Positions 1 to 7,534 of a stretch of DNA of 64,000 nt are shown in pieces. Each line of letters opens with the position of its first letter. The stretch's first letter is position 1. This DNA is from an uncultured Pseudomonadota bacterium. Its GTDB lineage: Bacteria > Pseudomonadota > Alphaproteobacteria > RF32 > CAG-239. Location of the stretch: NCBI GenBank assembly GCA_949295025.1, contig CASFJK010000001.1, positions 62,001 to 126,000 on the forward strand, in the 5' to 3' direction. The notes under the pieces were generated by a model, which saw nothing but the letters and a program-made list of their open reading frames with translations, was not told the origin of the DNA and ran no database searches. Both the position numbers and the translations under genes were made by a program.

Positions 1-278
1 CCGCAAATTTGAATTTTGGGTTTGGCTAAACCAAAAGCACGGGCGGCGGAAATGCTTGAACGTACCCCAGTAAAAGATCCGGGACCGGTACATACCGTTA
101 TCATATCTAAATCATCAAAAGTTAAGTGGTTAGCTTCCATCAGCTCTTTGATTTTAGGAATCAGAACTTCTGCTTGTCCAAAATCCATTGCCTGAGAATA
201 TGATGCTATCATTTTATCATCTTGCAGCAAAGCTATAGAACAAGCGGCTGCGGTGGTATCAAAGGCTAAATTATACAT
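1..278 (-). CDS. tsaB: TsaB, tRNA t6A biosynthesis protein (3' end outside window)
   Basis: The minus strand reads from an ATG at 276-278 to the left edge with no stop, giving the first 92 residues. They begin MYNLAFDTTAAACSIALL and contain CTGPGSFTGVRSS, the N-terminal ASKHA-fold signature and the conserved GPGSFTGxR loop of TsaB (YeaZ). TsaB is the non-catalytic partner that activates TsaD when threonylcarbamoyl is transferred to A37 of ANN-decoding tRNAs in the cytoplasm. TsaE, another part of the same system, is at 51210-51674. The gene is divergent from the PAS protein at 387, with about 108 bp between them. The C-terminal half is not visible, so a missing or fused C-terminus cannot be excluded. 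Confidence 0.9.
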   Translation of the reverse strand, partial: MYNLAFDTTAAACSIALLQDDKMIASYSQAMDFGQAEVLIPKIKELMEANHLTFDDLDMITVCTGPGSFTGVRSSISAARAFGLAKPKIQIC

Positions 279-386
279 TGGCGTATTCCTATATTTTTCC
301 ACTATTAAAAAAAAACACTTTGTTTAGATGCCTTTTTATATTATAAAAACCTTAATCAGGCAATAACTTTAATAAATAAAATAAAG

Positions 387-2069
387 ATGATGACGCGTGA
401 ATTGTTGATTGATATGTATTATGCGGCGCCGGAACTGTGGTACGCTCTAGCGTCAGTATTCTTTATTTTGGTATCTATTGCTCTTTATTATTGGTATAAC
501 TATCTAAAAATGCAGCAAAAAAATTATTTCCTCAATAGAGATCGGGAAAGATATGCTGAAACTCTCTATGCCTCAAAAGATGGTTATTTTGCTTTTATTT
601 ATCCTGATGAAAAAATTGATGATCCGCGAAAAAATATTGTTGAGCATTGCTCTCGTCGTTTGGCCGTAATGCTTAACCTTCCTGACGGAACAAAGTCAAG
701 TTTTGAAGATATCTTAAAAAATTTCTATAAAGATGATTTGAAACGCTTACAAAAATATATTGATTTGTTGCGAGAAGACGGGGTTTCTTTTGATGATGAA
801 TTTGTCATTAAAAACAATAATAAACGTCTGCGCCTTTCCGGTATGAGAATCAACGGAATTGATGGAAATATATATTGTGATATGGTTTGGTTTAGGGATA
901 TTAGTTTAGAATCGCAAACCATTACCGAACTGGAATCAGAAAAAAGAAACTGGTTTAAGCAAATTATTCAACTGGAAGATTTGATTAACAATATTCCTTA
1001 TCCGGTGTGGATGCGTGATGACAAACTCAATATTTTTCAAATCAATAAAAAATATATAGAGTTTTTTGAAAATAAAAGTCGTGAAGATATTTTGCTCAAC
1101 CATTTGGAAATTACAAATGTTAACGGAGAAAATATATCTAGAAATTTGGCTTTTTTAGCTCATTCAATTAACAAAACAAAAAAACAAACCGTTAATATTA
1201 TTAAAAATGGCGAAAGAAAGGTTTATGAGGTTGTAGAATCTCCTTTTCATGTTGAAGACTCTCTTGATAAAATTTATACGGTCGGCACATTGATTGATAT
1301 TACCGAACTTGATGATTTCAAACGAAATTTAAAAATTCATCAAAATGCGCATCTTGAAATTATGGGAAAATTAGGTACCGCGTTTGCCGTGTTTGACCAA
1401 AATCAAAAATTGGCTTTTTATAATAAAGCGTTTACGTTGCTTTGGAAACTTGATGATGTGTGGTTAGAGCAACAACCGAACTATTCTTCTTTTTTAGATA
1501 TTTTGCGAGAAAAACGCCTTCTCCCCGAAGTACCGGATTATCTTGCTTTTAAAAATGGAGAGCAGGAAGATTTTAGCAAAATTATTGAAACCAAAGAAGA
1601 TATGCTCCACCTTCCTAATGAACAAACCATTCGTCGCGTTAGAATTCCTCACCCTATGGGAGGCTTGGTTTTTGCTTATGAAGACGTTTCTGATAAATTG
1701 GCAACCAGACGTGCTTATAATGCTTTATTGGCCGTTCAACAAGAAACTTTAGATAACTTGTTTGATGCTGTTGTTATCTTTGGTGCCGATGGACATTTGA
1801 ACTTCTTTAATCAAGCTTATCTTACTCTTTGGCAGATTGACAATGGCATTTTGGAACAAGATCCAACCCTTTCCGAACTTATTGACATGCAACAAAAGTT
1901 TTTCACCAAAGTTGACGATTGGAAAGGTCTGAAAAACGACATTATCAATCACATCAGAAGTTTTACGACCAAAACTTTTATTTTGAATCGAAATGATATA
2001 GATCAGGTGGAAGTTATGTCTAAAAATCTTTCTGACGGATCAATCATGATTACCTACAAAAAATTGTAA
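387..2069 (+). CDS. Membrane-anchored multi-PAS protein without a kinase domain
   Basis: This is a 560-residue protein with one predicted transmembrane helix near residues 19-41 (YALASVFFILVSIALYYWYN), followed by about four PAS-like modules. The second (about 195-315) and third (about 325-430) are the clearest; a fourth starts near residue 450 (DAVVIFGADGHLNFFNQAYL). Alphaproteobacterial proteins with these repeated PAS modules usually continue into HisKA and HATPase_c domains. Here the frame stops soon after the last PAS (ending SIMITYKKL), and the next 124 bp hold no kinase remnant. It is therefore either a kinase-less sensor or scaffold, or the surviving half of a truncated histidine kinase. 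The start is either of two adjacent ATGs (387 or 390) with only a weak upstream AAAG. The membrane location is inferred from the single helix, and the ligand is unknown. Confidence 0.75.
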   Translation: MMTRELLIDMYYAAPELWYALASVFFILVSIALYYWYNYLKMQQKNYFLNRDRERYAETLYASKDGYFAFIYPDEKIDDPRKNIVEHCSRRLAVMLNLPDGTKSSFEDILKNFYKDDLKRLQKYIDLLREDGVSFDDEFVIKNNNKRLRLSGMRINGIDGNIYCDMVWFRDISLESQTITELESEKRNWFKQIIQLEDLINNIPYPVWMRDDKLNIFQINKKYIEFFENKSREDILLNHLEITNVNGENISRNLAFLAHSINKTKKQTVNIIKNGERKVYEVVESPFHVEDSLDKIYTVGTLIDITELDDFKRNLKIHQNAHLEIMGKLGTAFAVFDQNQKLAFYNKAFTLLWKLDDVWLEQQPNYSSFLDILREKRLLPEVPDYLAFKNGEQEDFSKIIETKEDMLHLPNEQTIRRVRIPHPMGGLVFAYEDVSDKLATRRAYNALLAVQQETLDNLFDAVVIFGADGHLNFFNQAYLTLWQIDNGILEQDPTLSELIDMQQKFFTKVDDWKGLKNDIINHIRSFTTKTFILNRNDIDQVEVMSKNLSDGSIMITYKKL

Positions 2070-2127
2070 AACCGTTGGTTTGCTTATGTTTTTGTATACA
2101 TTATCGCAAACAAATTTAAGACGATAA

Positions 2128-2156
2128 TTGACAAATTTCGCTGCATTCGTTACTCT
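2128..2156 (+). promoter_or_regulatory. Possible sigma70-type promoter
   Basis: A perfect TTGACA at 2128-2133 is followed after 17 bp by TACTCT (3 of 6 matches to TATAAT). It lies in the gap between the PAS gene and the lysine-rich orphan, about 50 bp before the latter. The -35 box is good and the -10 is poor. Confidence 0.3.
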
Positions 2157-2205
2157 TAATCTTGAAATGTTTTAATCTCCATGCAGGAGCATATTGGGGG
2201 AAAAT

Positions 2206-3024
2206 ATGACTGAAGATAAAACAAATCCGAATATTGAATGGAAAAAAGGCAGTATCGGAGAACAAGAAAAAATCACCAGAAAGACAAACATTAAACAAGC
2301 CGTAGAATATGAGGCTAAAAAAGATAGTGTTTTTAAAACAACTCCCCCAAAACCCAATGATTTACCTTTGGGGCTAAAAAAAATTCAGAAAAAAATAAGA
2401 AGCTTGGATGATGAAGACGATGAAGACAATGTGCAAATTGTTTCCGATCCTTTGTTAATGGAGCAAAATAATTCTTTATATAATGCTCTTTATGAAGATG
2501 AAAAACGGACTCTAAAACAACAAGAAACAAACAACACAATTCGTCTGCAATTGGAAACAGAAAAACAGACAGCCGTTAATTTGGCGAATAATATGGCAAA
2601 AAATGCCGGTTTTAAAGGTTTGAAAAAAGAAACCATAAATAAAAGTTTGAACGAAAATACCATTACTACACAAAAAACAACGCAAACTTTGCAAAGTGAA
2701 TTTAAAAAAGAGTTGAAAACTTCCGATAAGTCTTGGGAAAAACTAAGCGATAAAGAACTTGTAGAACTGATGCAAGGTGTTAACAAGATTAAAGGAATCG
2801 GCGGCAAAGATGGTGAAAAAACTTTCAAAGAAATGGAAGTGAAAGAGATTGTCGAACTTGGTAAAGAAAAAAATAACGATAAAAAGGTGGCAAGAACCAT
2901 CTGCGAAAAAACAGGTCGAAAAGAAATAAAGAAAGATCAAAAGAAAGCCAAAGCAGCTCAAAACCAAATGCTAAAAGAAAAATATATTAACGCAAAATTG
3001 GCTCAGGATAGAGAACGCGGTTAA
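2206..3024 (+). CDS. Hypothetical lysine-rich, highly charged protein
   Basis: I do not recognise this protein of about 272 residues. It is very rich in Lys, Glu, Asn and Gln, has no signal peptide or membrane helix, and has long stretches with coiled-coil or disordered composition, for example the acidic DDEDDEDN near residue 65 and the basic C-terminus. One short segment near residues 180-225 (VELMQGVNKIKGIGGKDGEK) looks more globular. The ATG at 2206 is preferred; an in-frame TTG at 2194 sits 4 bp behind AGGAG and is a real alternative. The stop codon region overlaps the convergent J-domain gene by 4 bp. Function is unknown; a cytoplasmic location is inferred only from the absence of targeting signals. 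Confidence 0.6.
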   Translation: MTEDKTNPNIEWKKGSIGEQEKITRKTNIKQAVEYEAKKDSVFKTTPPKPNDLPLGLKKIQKKIRSLDDEDDEDNVQIVSDPLLMEQNNSLYNALYEDEKRTLKQQETNNTIRLQLETEKQTAVNLANNMAKNAGFKGLKKETINKSLNENTITTQKTTQTLQSEFKKELKTSDKSWEKLSDKELVELMQGVNKIKGIGGKDGEKTFKEMEVKEIVELGKEKNNDKKVARTICEKTGRKEIKKDQKKAKAAQNQMLKEKYINAKLAQDRERG

Positions 3025-3572
3025 CTAAACTTTGCCAAAAGAGCTTTATATGCAGCGCCTAAAAGTTTGAATTTTTCTTCAGCTTGCTCATCATCTCGAT
3101 TTACATCGGGATGATATTTTTTTACCAATTTTTTATATTGTTTTTTGACCAATTCTACCGTGATATCTTCTTCAGAATTTTGAAGCTCCATAATTTTCAA
3201 ATTGCGGCGGTCTTCATCACTAAAATAAACACTATTCATGGCAGAAAAATCGCTGGCATATTCTCTGAAAGCATTATATTCATCAGCAAACTCATCACCA
3301 AAACTATATTTTACTTTGGCCCCAAACCAACGAAAACGCATGCGCGCACGGCGATTTTCTTCTTCATCAGGAATTTCCGGACCATCATAATAGTTCCATT
3401 TTTGATTATATTCCTGCACATGTTTAAGGCAAAACCAATAATATTCTTTCAACCGTCTATCTTTAGGCGCACGATATTCTCCCTTTTCATGGCATCCGGG
3501 ATGGTCGCATTGATGTTCTGTTCCTTCATTTTGCGGTGCAAAATATTTTTTGGTTCTTTGTACTTTTTTCAT
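3021..3572 (-). CDS. J-domain protein (DnaJ-family co-chaperone)
   Basis: This 183-residue protein has a C-terminal J domain at about 130-183. It contains the diagnostic HPD tripeptide (KKYHPDVNRDDEQAEEKF), which stimulates the ATPase of Hsp70/DnaK. The N-terminal part has Cys and His residues in a zinc-ribbon-like arrangement (CDHPGC near residue 22 and FCLKH near residue 48), then an aromatic, Arg-rich linker. It lacks the Gly/Phe region and CXXCXGXG repeats of full DnaJ, so it is a specialised J-protein of a kind common in alphaproteobacteria. It is transcribed convergently with the lysine-rich orphan and overlaps it by 4 bp. The client protein cannot be inferred. Confidence 0.8.
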   Translation of the reverse strand: MKKVQRTKKYFAPQNEGTEHQCDHPGCHEKGEYRAPKDRRLKEYYWFCLKHVQEYNQKWNYYDGPEIPDEEENRRARMRFRWFGAKVKYSFGDEFADEYNAFREYASDFSAMNSVYFSDEDRRNLKIMELQNSEEDITVELVKKQYKKLVKKYHPDVNRDDEQAEEKFKLLGAAYKALLAKFS

Positions 3573-3629
3573 GGCTTTTTCTTTATCTAAACTTTGGAAG
3601 TTTAGCTCATTTGAGAAAGGCTGACAAGT

Positions 3630-4694
3630 CTAAAAATATTGAAGAAGTAAATATGCCAAGAGCAATAAAAGGATGTAAAGAGAGGAGGATTTTTTATAGT
3701 TTTTATCTTTTTTATGTCTTTTCGAATCCAGCAAATAAGTCAAATTTTTGGCTTTGGGTAAATTTAATTGCGGTTTAGAAAGATAAACCATTCCATGTTT
3801 GTTTAGGGTTGATAGTAAAGCTTGTTGATCTGATGCTTTTTTTAATATGTGCAGATGCAAATAAGAATCCAACTGTTTAGATAAGCTAATGTCTGGACAA
3901 TAGTGTTTCAAAAGTTCAAAAGCATAACTGATTTTACATTGTTTAATTGTTTGGGGTTTTATATTTTGTTGCAAATATCTGATAGCAAAATTAAGGTCTT
4001 CTAACTCCAATCTTTGAATATTTAAAATCGGCAAAAAAGATATTTGATTTTTTTTAGAACACAAAACTCCTCTCCAAGCTTCTACCAAAATTTTTTTAGT
4101 GAAAAACAAATCTGCAAAGTAAGAAGCCAAATTTTTTTGTGCCGGTTTAGATAATTTATCTGTCAAATAAGCTTTTTCTTTGAAATTTATTTCCAGCTTT
4201 GTTTGTGTTGTGCGAATCCAATCTATTTCATAAATCAGAGTGTTATTTATTTCTTCCAAATTCGCACCATATAAGCGCATATCTGTTTGTATATGCTGGG
4301 TTCTTTGCCACGAAGCATATAATCCTTTGATGGAAGAAAAATCTTTAGAACAAATTTCTTGAAAAAGATTATTATAAAAAGACCAGTCAAAATTTTTTGC
4401 ATCACAACTTATTGCGACTTTGTTTTGATATTCTTTAGTCTCGAAACATGGCAGAAAATAAAAAGGGAATCCACATAACGGAGCTGATGAAAGCAACTCT
4501 TCAGTCATTGATAAAAAAAGCGAGTTTGACTTAAAAAACGAATCCGCACCGGTATTTTGAGAAGCAAAAAATTGCGCCGGAAATTTTGCAAAACGAAAAG
4601 TTTTCATTTTTGAAAGAGGAGAAAACAATCCTTGTCGAGATAATCTGGCAACGAGGATAGTTTTTTTTATAAATTGTAAAAAATCTTTTATCAT
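3630..4694 (-). CDS. Hypothetical protein with C-terminal membrane anchor
   Basis: This 354-residue protein is unrecognised. It has no signal peptide and a mostly helical-looking body with many Leu, Lys and Gln residues. It ends in a strongly hydrophobic helix (LYILLLLLAYLLLQYF) at the extreme C-terminus, right after a basic stretch (KRHKKDKNYKKSS), the layout of a tail-anchored protein with its body in the cytoplasm. It is divergent from mutM, with 38 bp between the starts. No catalytic motif is evident. The long open frame, absence of overlap with other genes and ordinary codon use support a real gene. Confidence 0.6.
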   Translation of the reverse strand: MIKDFLQFIKKTILVARLSRQGLFSPLSKMKTFRFAKFPAQFFASQNTGADSFFKSNSLFLSMTEELLSSAPLCGFPFYFLPCFETKEYQNKVAISCDAKNFDWSFYNNLFQEICSKDFSSIKGLYASWQRTQHIQTDMRLYGANLEEINNTLIYEIDWIRTTQTKLEINFKEKAYLTDKLSKPAQKNLASYFADLFFTKKILVEAWRGVLCSKKNQISFLPILNIQRLELEDLNFAIRYLQQNIKPQTIKQCKISYAFELLKHYCPDISLSKQLDSYLHLHILKKASDQQALLSTLNKHGMVYLSKPQLNLPKAKNLTYLLDSKRHKKDKNYKKSSSLYILLLLLAYLLLQYF

Positions 4695-4732
4695 TTATAA
4701 TCTTTCAAAAAACAATTCTTTTTGAGGTAAAA

Positions 4733-5569
4733 ATGCCTGAGCTGCCCGAAGTTGAAACCATCAAAACAGCCATAGAACAAAGCATTGGTAATGCCATAAT
4801 AGTCAATGTTTCTATTTATAACAAGAATTTGCGAGAAAAAATCCCCGACGATTTACCGCAAAAAGTTTGTGGTGCAAAAATATGTTCTTATGAACGGCGA
4901 GCAAAATATATATTAATTCATCTTGATAACGGCATTTGTCTGGTTTGGCATTTGGGGATGAGCGGACAAGTTAAAATAAGCACACAAAGGCTTGAAAAAG
5001 AAAAACATGACCATGTTATTATAGAAACAAGCAACGGATTTATCACTTATCATGACGCCAGACGTTTTGGTATGTTTACCTACTTTTGTGAAAATTCCGA
5101 TGATACGCCAAAGTTCTTGGCCGGACTTGGCCCTGAACCTTTTGATAAAAGAATCGACGGCAAATATTTATATCAAAAATTACAGACGAAAAAAGTGCCC
5201 ATAAAAGTTGCTTTATTAGATCAGTCTGTTATTGTGGGAATCGGGAATATTTATGCTTCCGAATCCTTATATGAAGCGCGAATTCTGCCAACTCGCTCTG
5301 CAAACAGTTTATCATTAAAAGAGTGTAACTGTTTGCTTCAAAAAGTTCGAGAGGTTTTGCAAAAAGCCATAGAAGCAGGTGGCTCGACATTGCGCGATTA
5401 TCACAAACCGGATGGAAGTTTGGGATATTTTCAAAATATGCATTGTGTTTACAATAAAACAGGGCAAGCTTGTCCTGATTGTTGTTGTAACATCAAAAAA
5501 ACAGGAGGAATCCAAAAACTTGTATTGGGCGGACGCTCTACATTCTTTTGTCCTTCTTTGCAAAAATAA
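4733..5569 (+). CDS. mutM: Formamidopyrimidine-DNA glycosylase (Fpg/MutM)
   Basis: The protein has 278 residues, close to the family norm. It excises 8-oxoguanine and formamidopyrimidines and nicks the abasic site by beta/delta elimination. The start MPELPEVE gives the catalytic N-terminal proline and Glu3, and ERRAKYILIHL holds the conserved lysine. The LDQSVIVGIGNIYASE segment is the helix-two-turn-helix. The C-terminal zinc finger is atypical: CPDC at 247-250, then 22 residues instead of the usual 16, then C273-P-S-L276, so the fourth zinc-binding Cys is Leu. The finger arginine in GGRSTFF (R268) is kept. The gene is followed 12 bp later by a small secreted protein and then a crotonase, probably one transcription unit. 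Confidence 0.93.
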   Translation: MPELPEVETIKTAIEQSIGNAIIVNVSIYNKNLREKIPDDLPQKVCGAKICSYERRAKYILIHLDNGICLVWHLGMSGQVKISTQRLEKEKHDHVIIETSNGFITYHDARRFGMFTYFCENSDDTPKFLAGLGPEPFDKRIDGKYLYQKLQTKKVPIKVALLDQSVIVGIGNIYASESLYEARILPTRSANSLSLKECNCLLQKVREVLQKAIEAGGSTLRDYHKPDGSLGYFQNMHCVYNKTGQACPDCCCNIKKTGGIQKLVLGGRSTFFCPSLQK

Positions 5570-5581
5570 GATGAGGAAGAA

Positions 5582-5941
5582 ATGAAAAGATTTTTCGGTA
5601 TTTTAGCAATTGTCATTTTGTTTTCTTTTCCGGCTCATGCCGCATTTATTGAGGGGTTGGAAGATGTTCCTTTATTGCAAGGGTTGGAACCCATTCAAAA
5701 AGATAATATCTCTTTTGGAAATGAAGAGAGCCGATTGGTAGAAGCTTCTTTTACCAGCAGTAAAATCGGTTTTGCCAAAGTAGAAAAATTTTATATTGAA
5801 ACTCTGCCTCAACTCGGATGGATATATCAGGGAAAAAGAGACAATACTTTATCTTTTGACAGAGACGGAGAAACTTTGGATATTGCCAAAGAATCTAACA
5901 AACCTTTAATTGTTCGTATCACCGTAAAAAGCAAATTATAG
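5582..5941 (+). CDS. Small secreted hypothetical protein
   Basis: This 119-residue protein has a clear Sec signal peptide (MKRFFGILAIVILFSFPAHA, cleavage likely after AHA), so it should be periplasmic. The mature part is about 100 residues. It carries a pattern (VEKFYIETLPQLGWIYQGK, then LSFDRDGETLDI) that I associate with small conserved alphaproteobacterial periplasmic proteins next to mutM or enoyl-CoA hydratase genes. That association is from memory and gives no function. It sits 12 bp after mutM and 7 bp before the crotonase, which indicates co-transcription. The preceding GAGGAAGAA is a good ribosome-binding site for the ATG at 5582. Confidence 0.75.
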   Translation: MKRFFGILAIVILFSFPAHAAFIEGLEDVPLLQGLEPIQKDNISFGNEESRLVEASFTSSKIGFAKVEKFYIETLPQLGWIYQGKRDNTLSFDRDGETLDIAKESNKPLIVRITVKSKL

Positions 5942-5948
5942 GAAAGAA

Positions 5949-6713
5949 ATGGAATATAATAATATATTAGTAGAAGTTCGCGGTCCGGTTGGCATCATCA
6001 CATTAAACCGACCAAGAGCTCTTAATGCCGTATGCGAAAAAATGCTCTCCGAACTTTCAGAGCAACTTAATTTATTTTGCAACGACGAATCTATCTGCGC
6101 TATTGTATTGAAAGGTAGCGACAAAGCTTTTGCCGCCGGTATAGATGTTATTGAACTGCAAAACAAAGTTAACACTTATGGAATCGAAGCATTAGATAAA
6201 ACATATGCTTATTTCAAAGATTTTGATAACTGTTCTAAGCCTATTATTGCAGCTGTGGCCGGATATGCTTTGGGAATCGGCTGCGAACTGGCTCTTTCCT
6301 GCGATATTATTCTTGTTGCGGATAATGCTCGCTTTGGACAACCAGAAATTAGTCTTGGGGTTATTCCGGGCTTTGGTGCCACTCAACGCTTGACCAAAAC
6401 CATTGGCAAATCAAAAACCATGGAAATGGTATTAACCGGTCGCTCTTTGAACGCAGAAGAAGCTGTTGCTTGCGGCATCGCCAGCAGAATTGTTGCTTTG
6501 CCTGATTTGTTTGAAGAAGCTGTAAAAACAGCCATGAGAATCGCTGCTCTTCCTCAAAATTCGGTCAAATTGGCCAAAGATGCAATCAAACAAGCTTTTA
6601 ATTCGAATCTGGAGGCCGGAATCGCTTATGAAAACAAAAATTGTAAAATATGTCTCGGATCCAACGGATTTAAAGAATCTTTACAAAACTTTATGGAAAA
6701 ACGCAAAAAATAA
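5949..6713 (+). CDS. Enoyl-CoA hydratase/isomerase (crotonase) family protein
   Basis: This 254-residue protein is a full-length single-domain crotonase. The first oxyanion-hole segment is DKAFAAGIDVIELQ and the second is AVAGYALGIGCELALSCD. The following RFGQPEISLGVIPGFGATQ places both conserved catalytic glutamates of classical enoyl-CoA hydratases (E in GCEL and E in QPE). The expected reaction is hydration of trans-2-enoyl-CoA in beta-oxidation or a related acyl-CoA route, in the cytoplasm. It follows the small secreted protein by 7 bp with GGAAAG as ribosome-binding site. No other beta-oxidation gene is in the window, so substrate preference is open. Confidence 0.88.
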   Translation: MEYNNILVEVRGPVGIITLNRPRALNAVCEKMLSELSEQLNLFCNDESICAIVLKGSDKAFAAGIDVIELQNKVNTYGIEALDKTYAYFKDFDNCSKPIIAAVAGYALGIGCELALSCDIILVADNARFGQPEISLGVIPGFGATQRLTKTIGKSKTMEMVLTGRSLNAEEAVACGIASRIVALPDLFEEAVKTAMRIAALPQNSVKLAKDAIKQAFNSNLEAGIAYENKNCKICLGSNGFKESLQNFMEKRKK

Positions 6714-6745
6714 CAATATTTTAGCCTTTAGATGCAAAATAGTTA

Positions 6746-6775
6746 TTGACTAAACCATTGTTTAGAGTTTATAAA
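6746..6775 (+). promoter_or_regulatory. Promoter for rpsT
   Basis: TTGACT at 6746-6751 and TATAAA at 6770-6775 are separated by 18 bp, each matching the sigma70 consensus at 5 of 6 positions. They lie 50 bp upstream of the rpsT start in the only gap before it. Confidence 0.55.
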
Positions 6776-6824
6776 GCTTATCAAAAATATATTGTAATAA
6801 CTTTTTAATACAGGATTAAAGAAT

Positions 6825-7085
6825 ATGGCCAATCATAAATCGGCAAAAACAAGAATTAACCGCAACAACAAAAGAGCCGTTATCAATGGCGCTCGTCGTA
6901 GCAGAGTTCGCACTTTTGTAAAAAAAGTTGACGCTTTGATTAATGCTAAAGAAAAAGACAAAGCTTTGGAAGCTCTTAAAGTTGCAGAATCTGAATTGAT
7001 GGTATCTGTTCGCAAAGGTGTTTTCCACCTCAATAAAGTGGCTCGTACCGTTTCTCGTCTTTCTAAAAAAATTAAAGCTCTCTAA
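6825..7085 (+). CDS. rpsT: 30S ribosomal protein S20
   Basis: This 86-residue basic protein begins MANHKSAKTRINRNNKRAV. It has the three-helix, Lys/Arg-rich composition of bacterial S20 and ends with the conserved FHLNKVARTVSRLSKKI region. S20 binds 16S rRNA early in 30S assembly. The position immediately before dnaA is a recurrent alphaproteobacterial arrangement. It has its own promoter (6746-6775) and is followed at 7109-7167 by a strong hairpin with a T-tract, so it is probably monocistronic. Confidence 0.95.
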   Translation: MANHKSAKTRINRNNKRAVINGARRSRVRTFVKKVDALINAKEKDKALEALKVAESELMVSVRKGVFHLNKVARTVSRLSKKIKAL

Positions 7086-7108
7086 GCTTTATTTTTAAGA
7101 TAGATTTA

Positions 7109-7167
7109 TACAAAAACACAAATCGTTGATCTCTTCATTGAGATGTTTCGGTTTGTGTTTTTTTGTA
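7109..7167 (+). terminator. Rho-independent terminator after rpsT
   Basis: Complementary arms ACAAAAACACAAA (from 7110) and TTTGTGTTTTTTTGT (to about 7166) flank an inner GATCTC/GAGAT stem. The 3' arm runs into a T-rich tract on the plus strand, and the 5' A-tract could let it act on the minus strand as well. Confidence 0.75.
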
Positions 7168-7534
7168 TGAAAAACAAGGGAATCCCAACGACTCTGTAAA
7201 AAAAGTATGTCAAGAAATATAATTGCAATGTTCGGTAAATGTTCTGTTGTAATTATTTTTTTTACCTTTAATATCCAAATTGCTTTTGGGAACAATGATT
7301 TTCAAAAAACAAGATATTAAAAAAGGTTCTGTTTTTGATAATCGTAGAAAAAGTAATTATTAAGATAGTCATTAAAGCTTGATATTAAATTTTTAGATTT
7401 TTTTGTTTTATGACATAAGGGGATATGCTTTAAAATAAAATATGTTTTGAAAAAAACATAATCTAAAAACAAAACAGAGCACAAAACTATTTTAGAAAGA
7501 TTGAGTTATTAACTAGAAAAAATGGGGAGATAAA
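7168..7534. other. 367-bp AT-rich gap upstream of dnaA
   Basis: No convincing reading frame lies here. The sequence is very AT-rich and contains short inverted repeats such as ATGTTTT/AAAACAT near 7441-7460. I found no perfect DnaA box (TTATCCACA) or cluster of near matches on either strand, so there is no support for an origin here. It presumably contains the dnaA promoter and leader, but no -35/-10 pair stands out. The segment just before dnaA ends in GGGGAGA, a good ribosome-binding site. Confidence 0.5.

Noticed and set aside
3084..3590. Plus-strand frame opposite the J-domain gene
   Set aside because: Antisense to a protein with a clear HPD motif; the translation is hydrophobic and low-complexity.
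7168..7534. Replication origin upstream of dnaA
   Set aside because: AT-rich as expected, but no DnaA boxes or regular repeats could be found on either strand.
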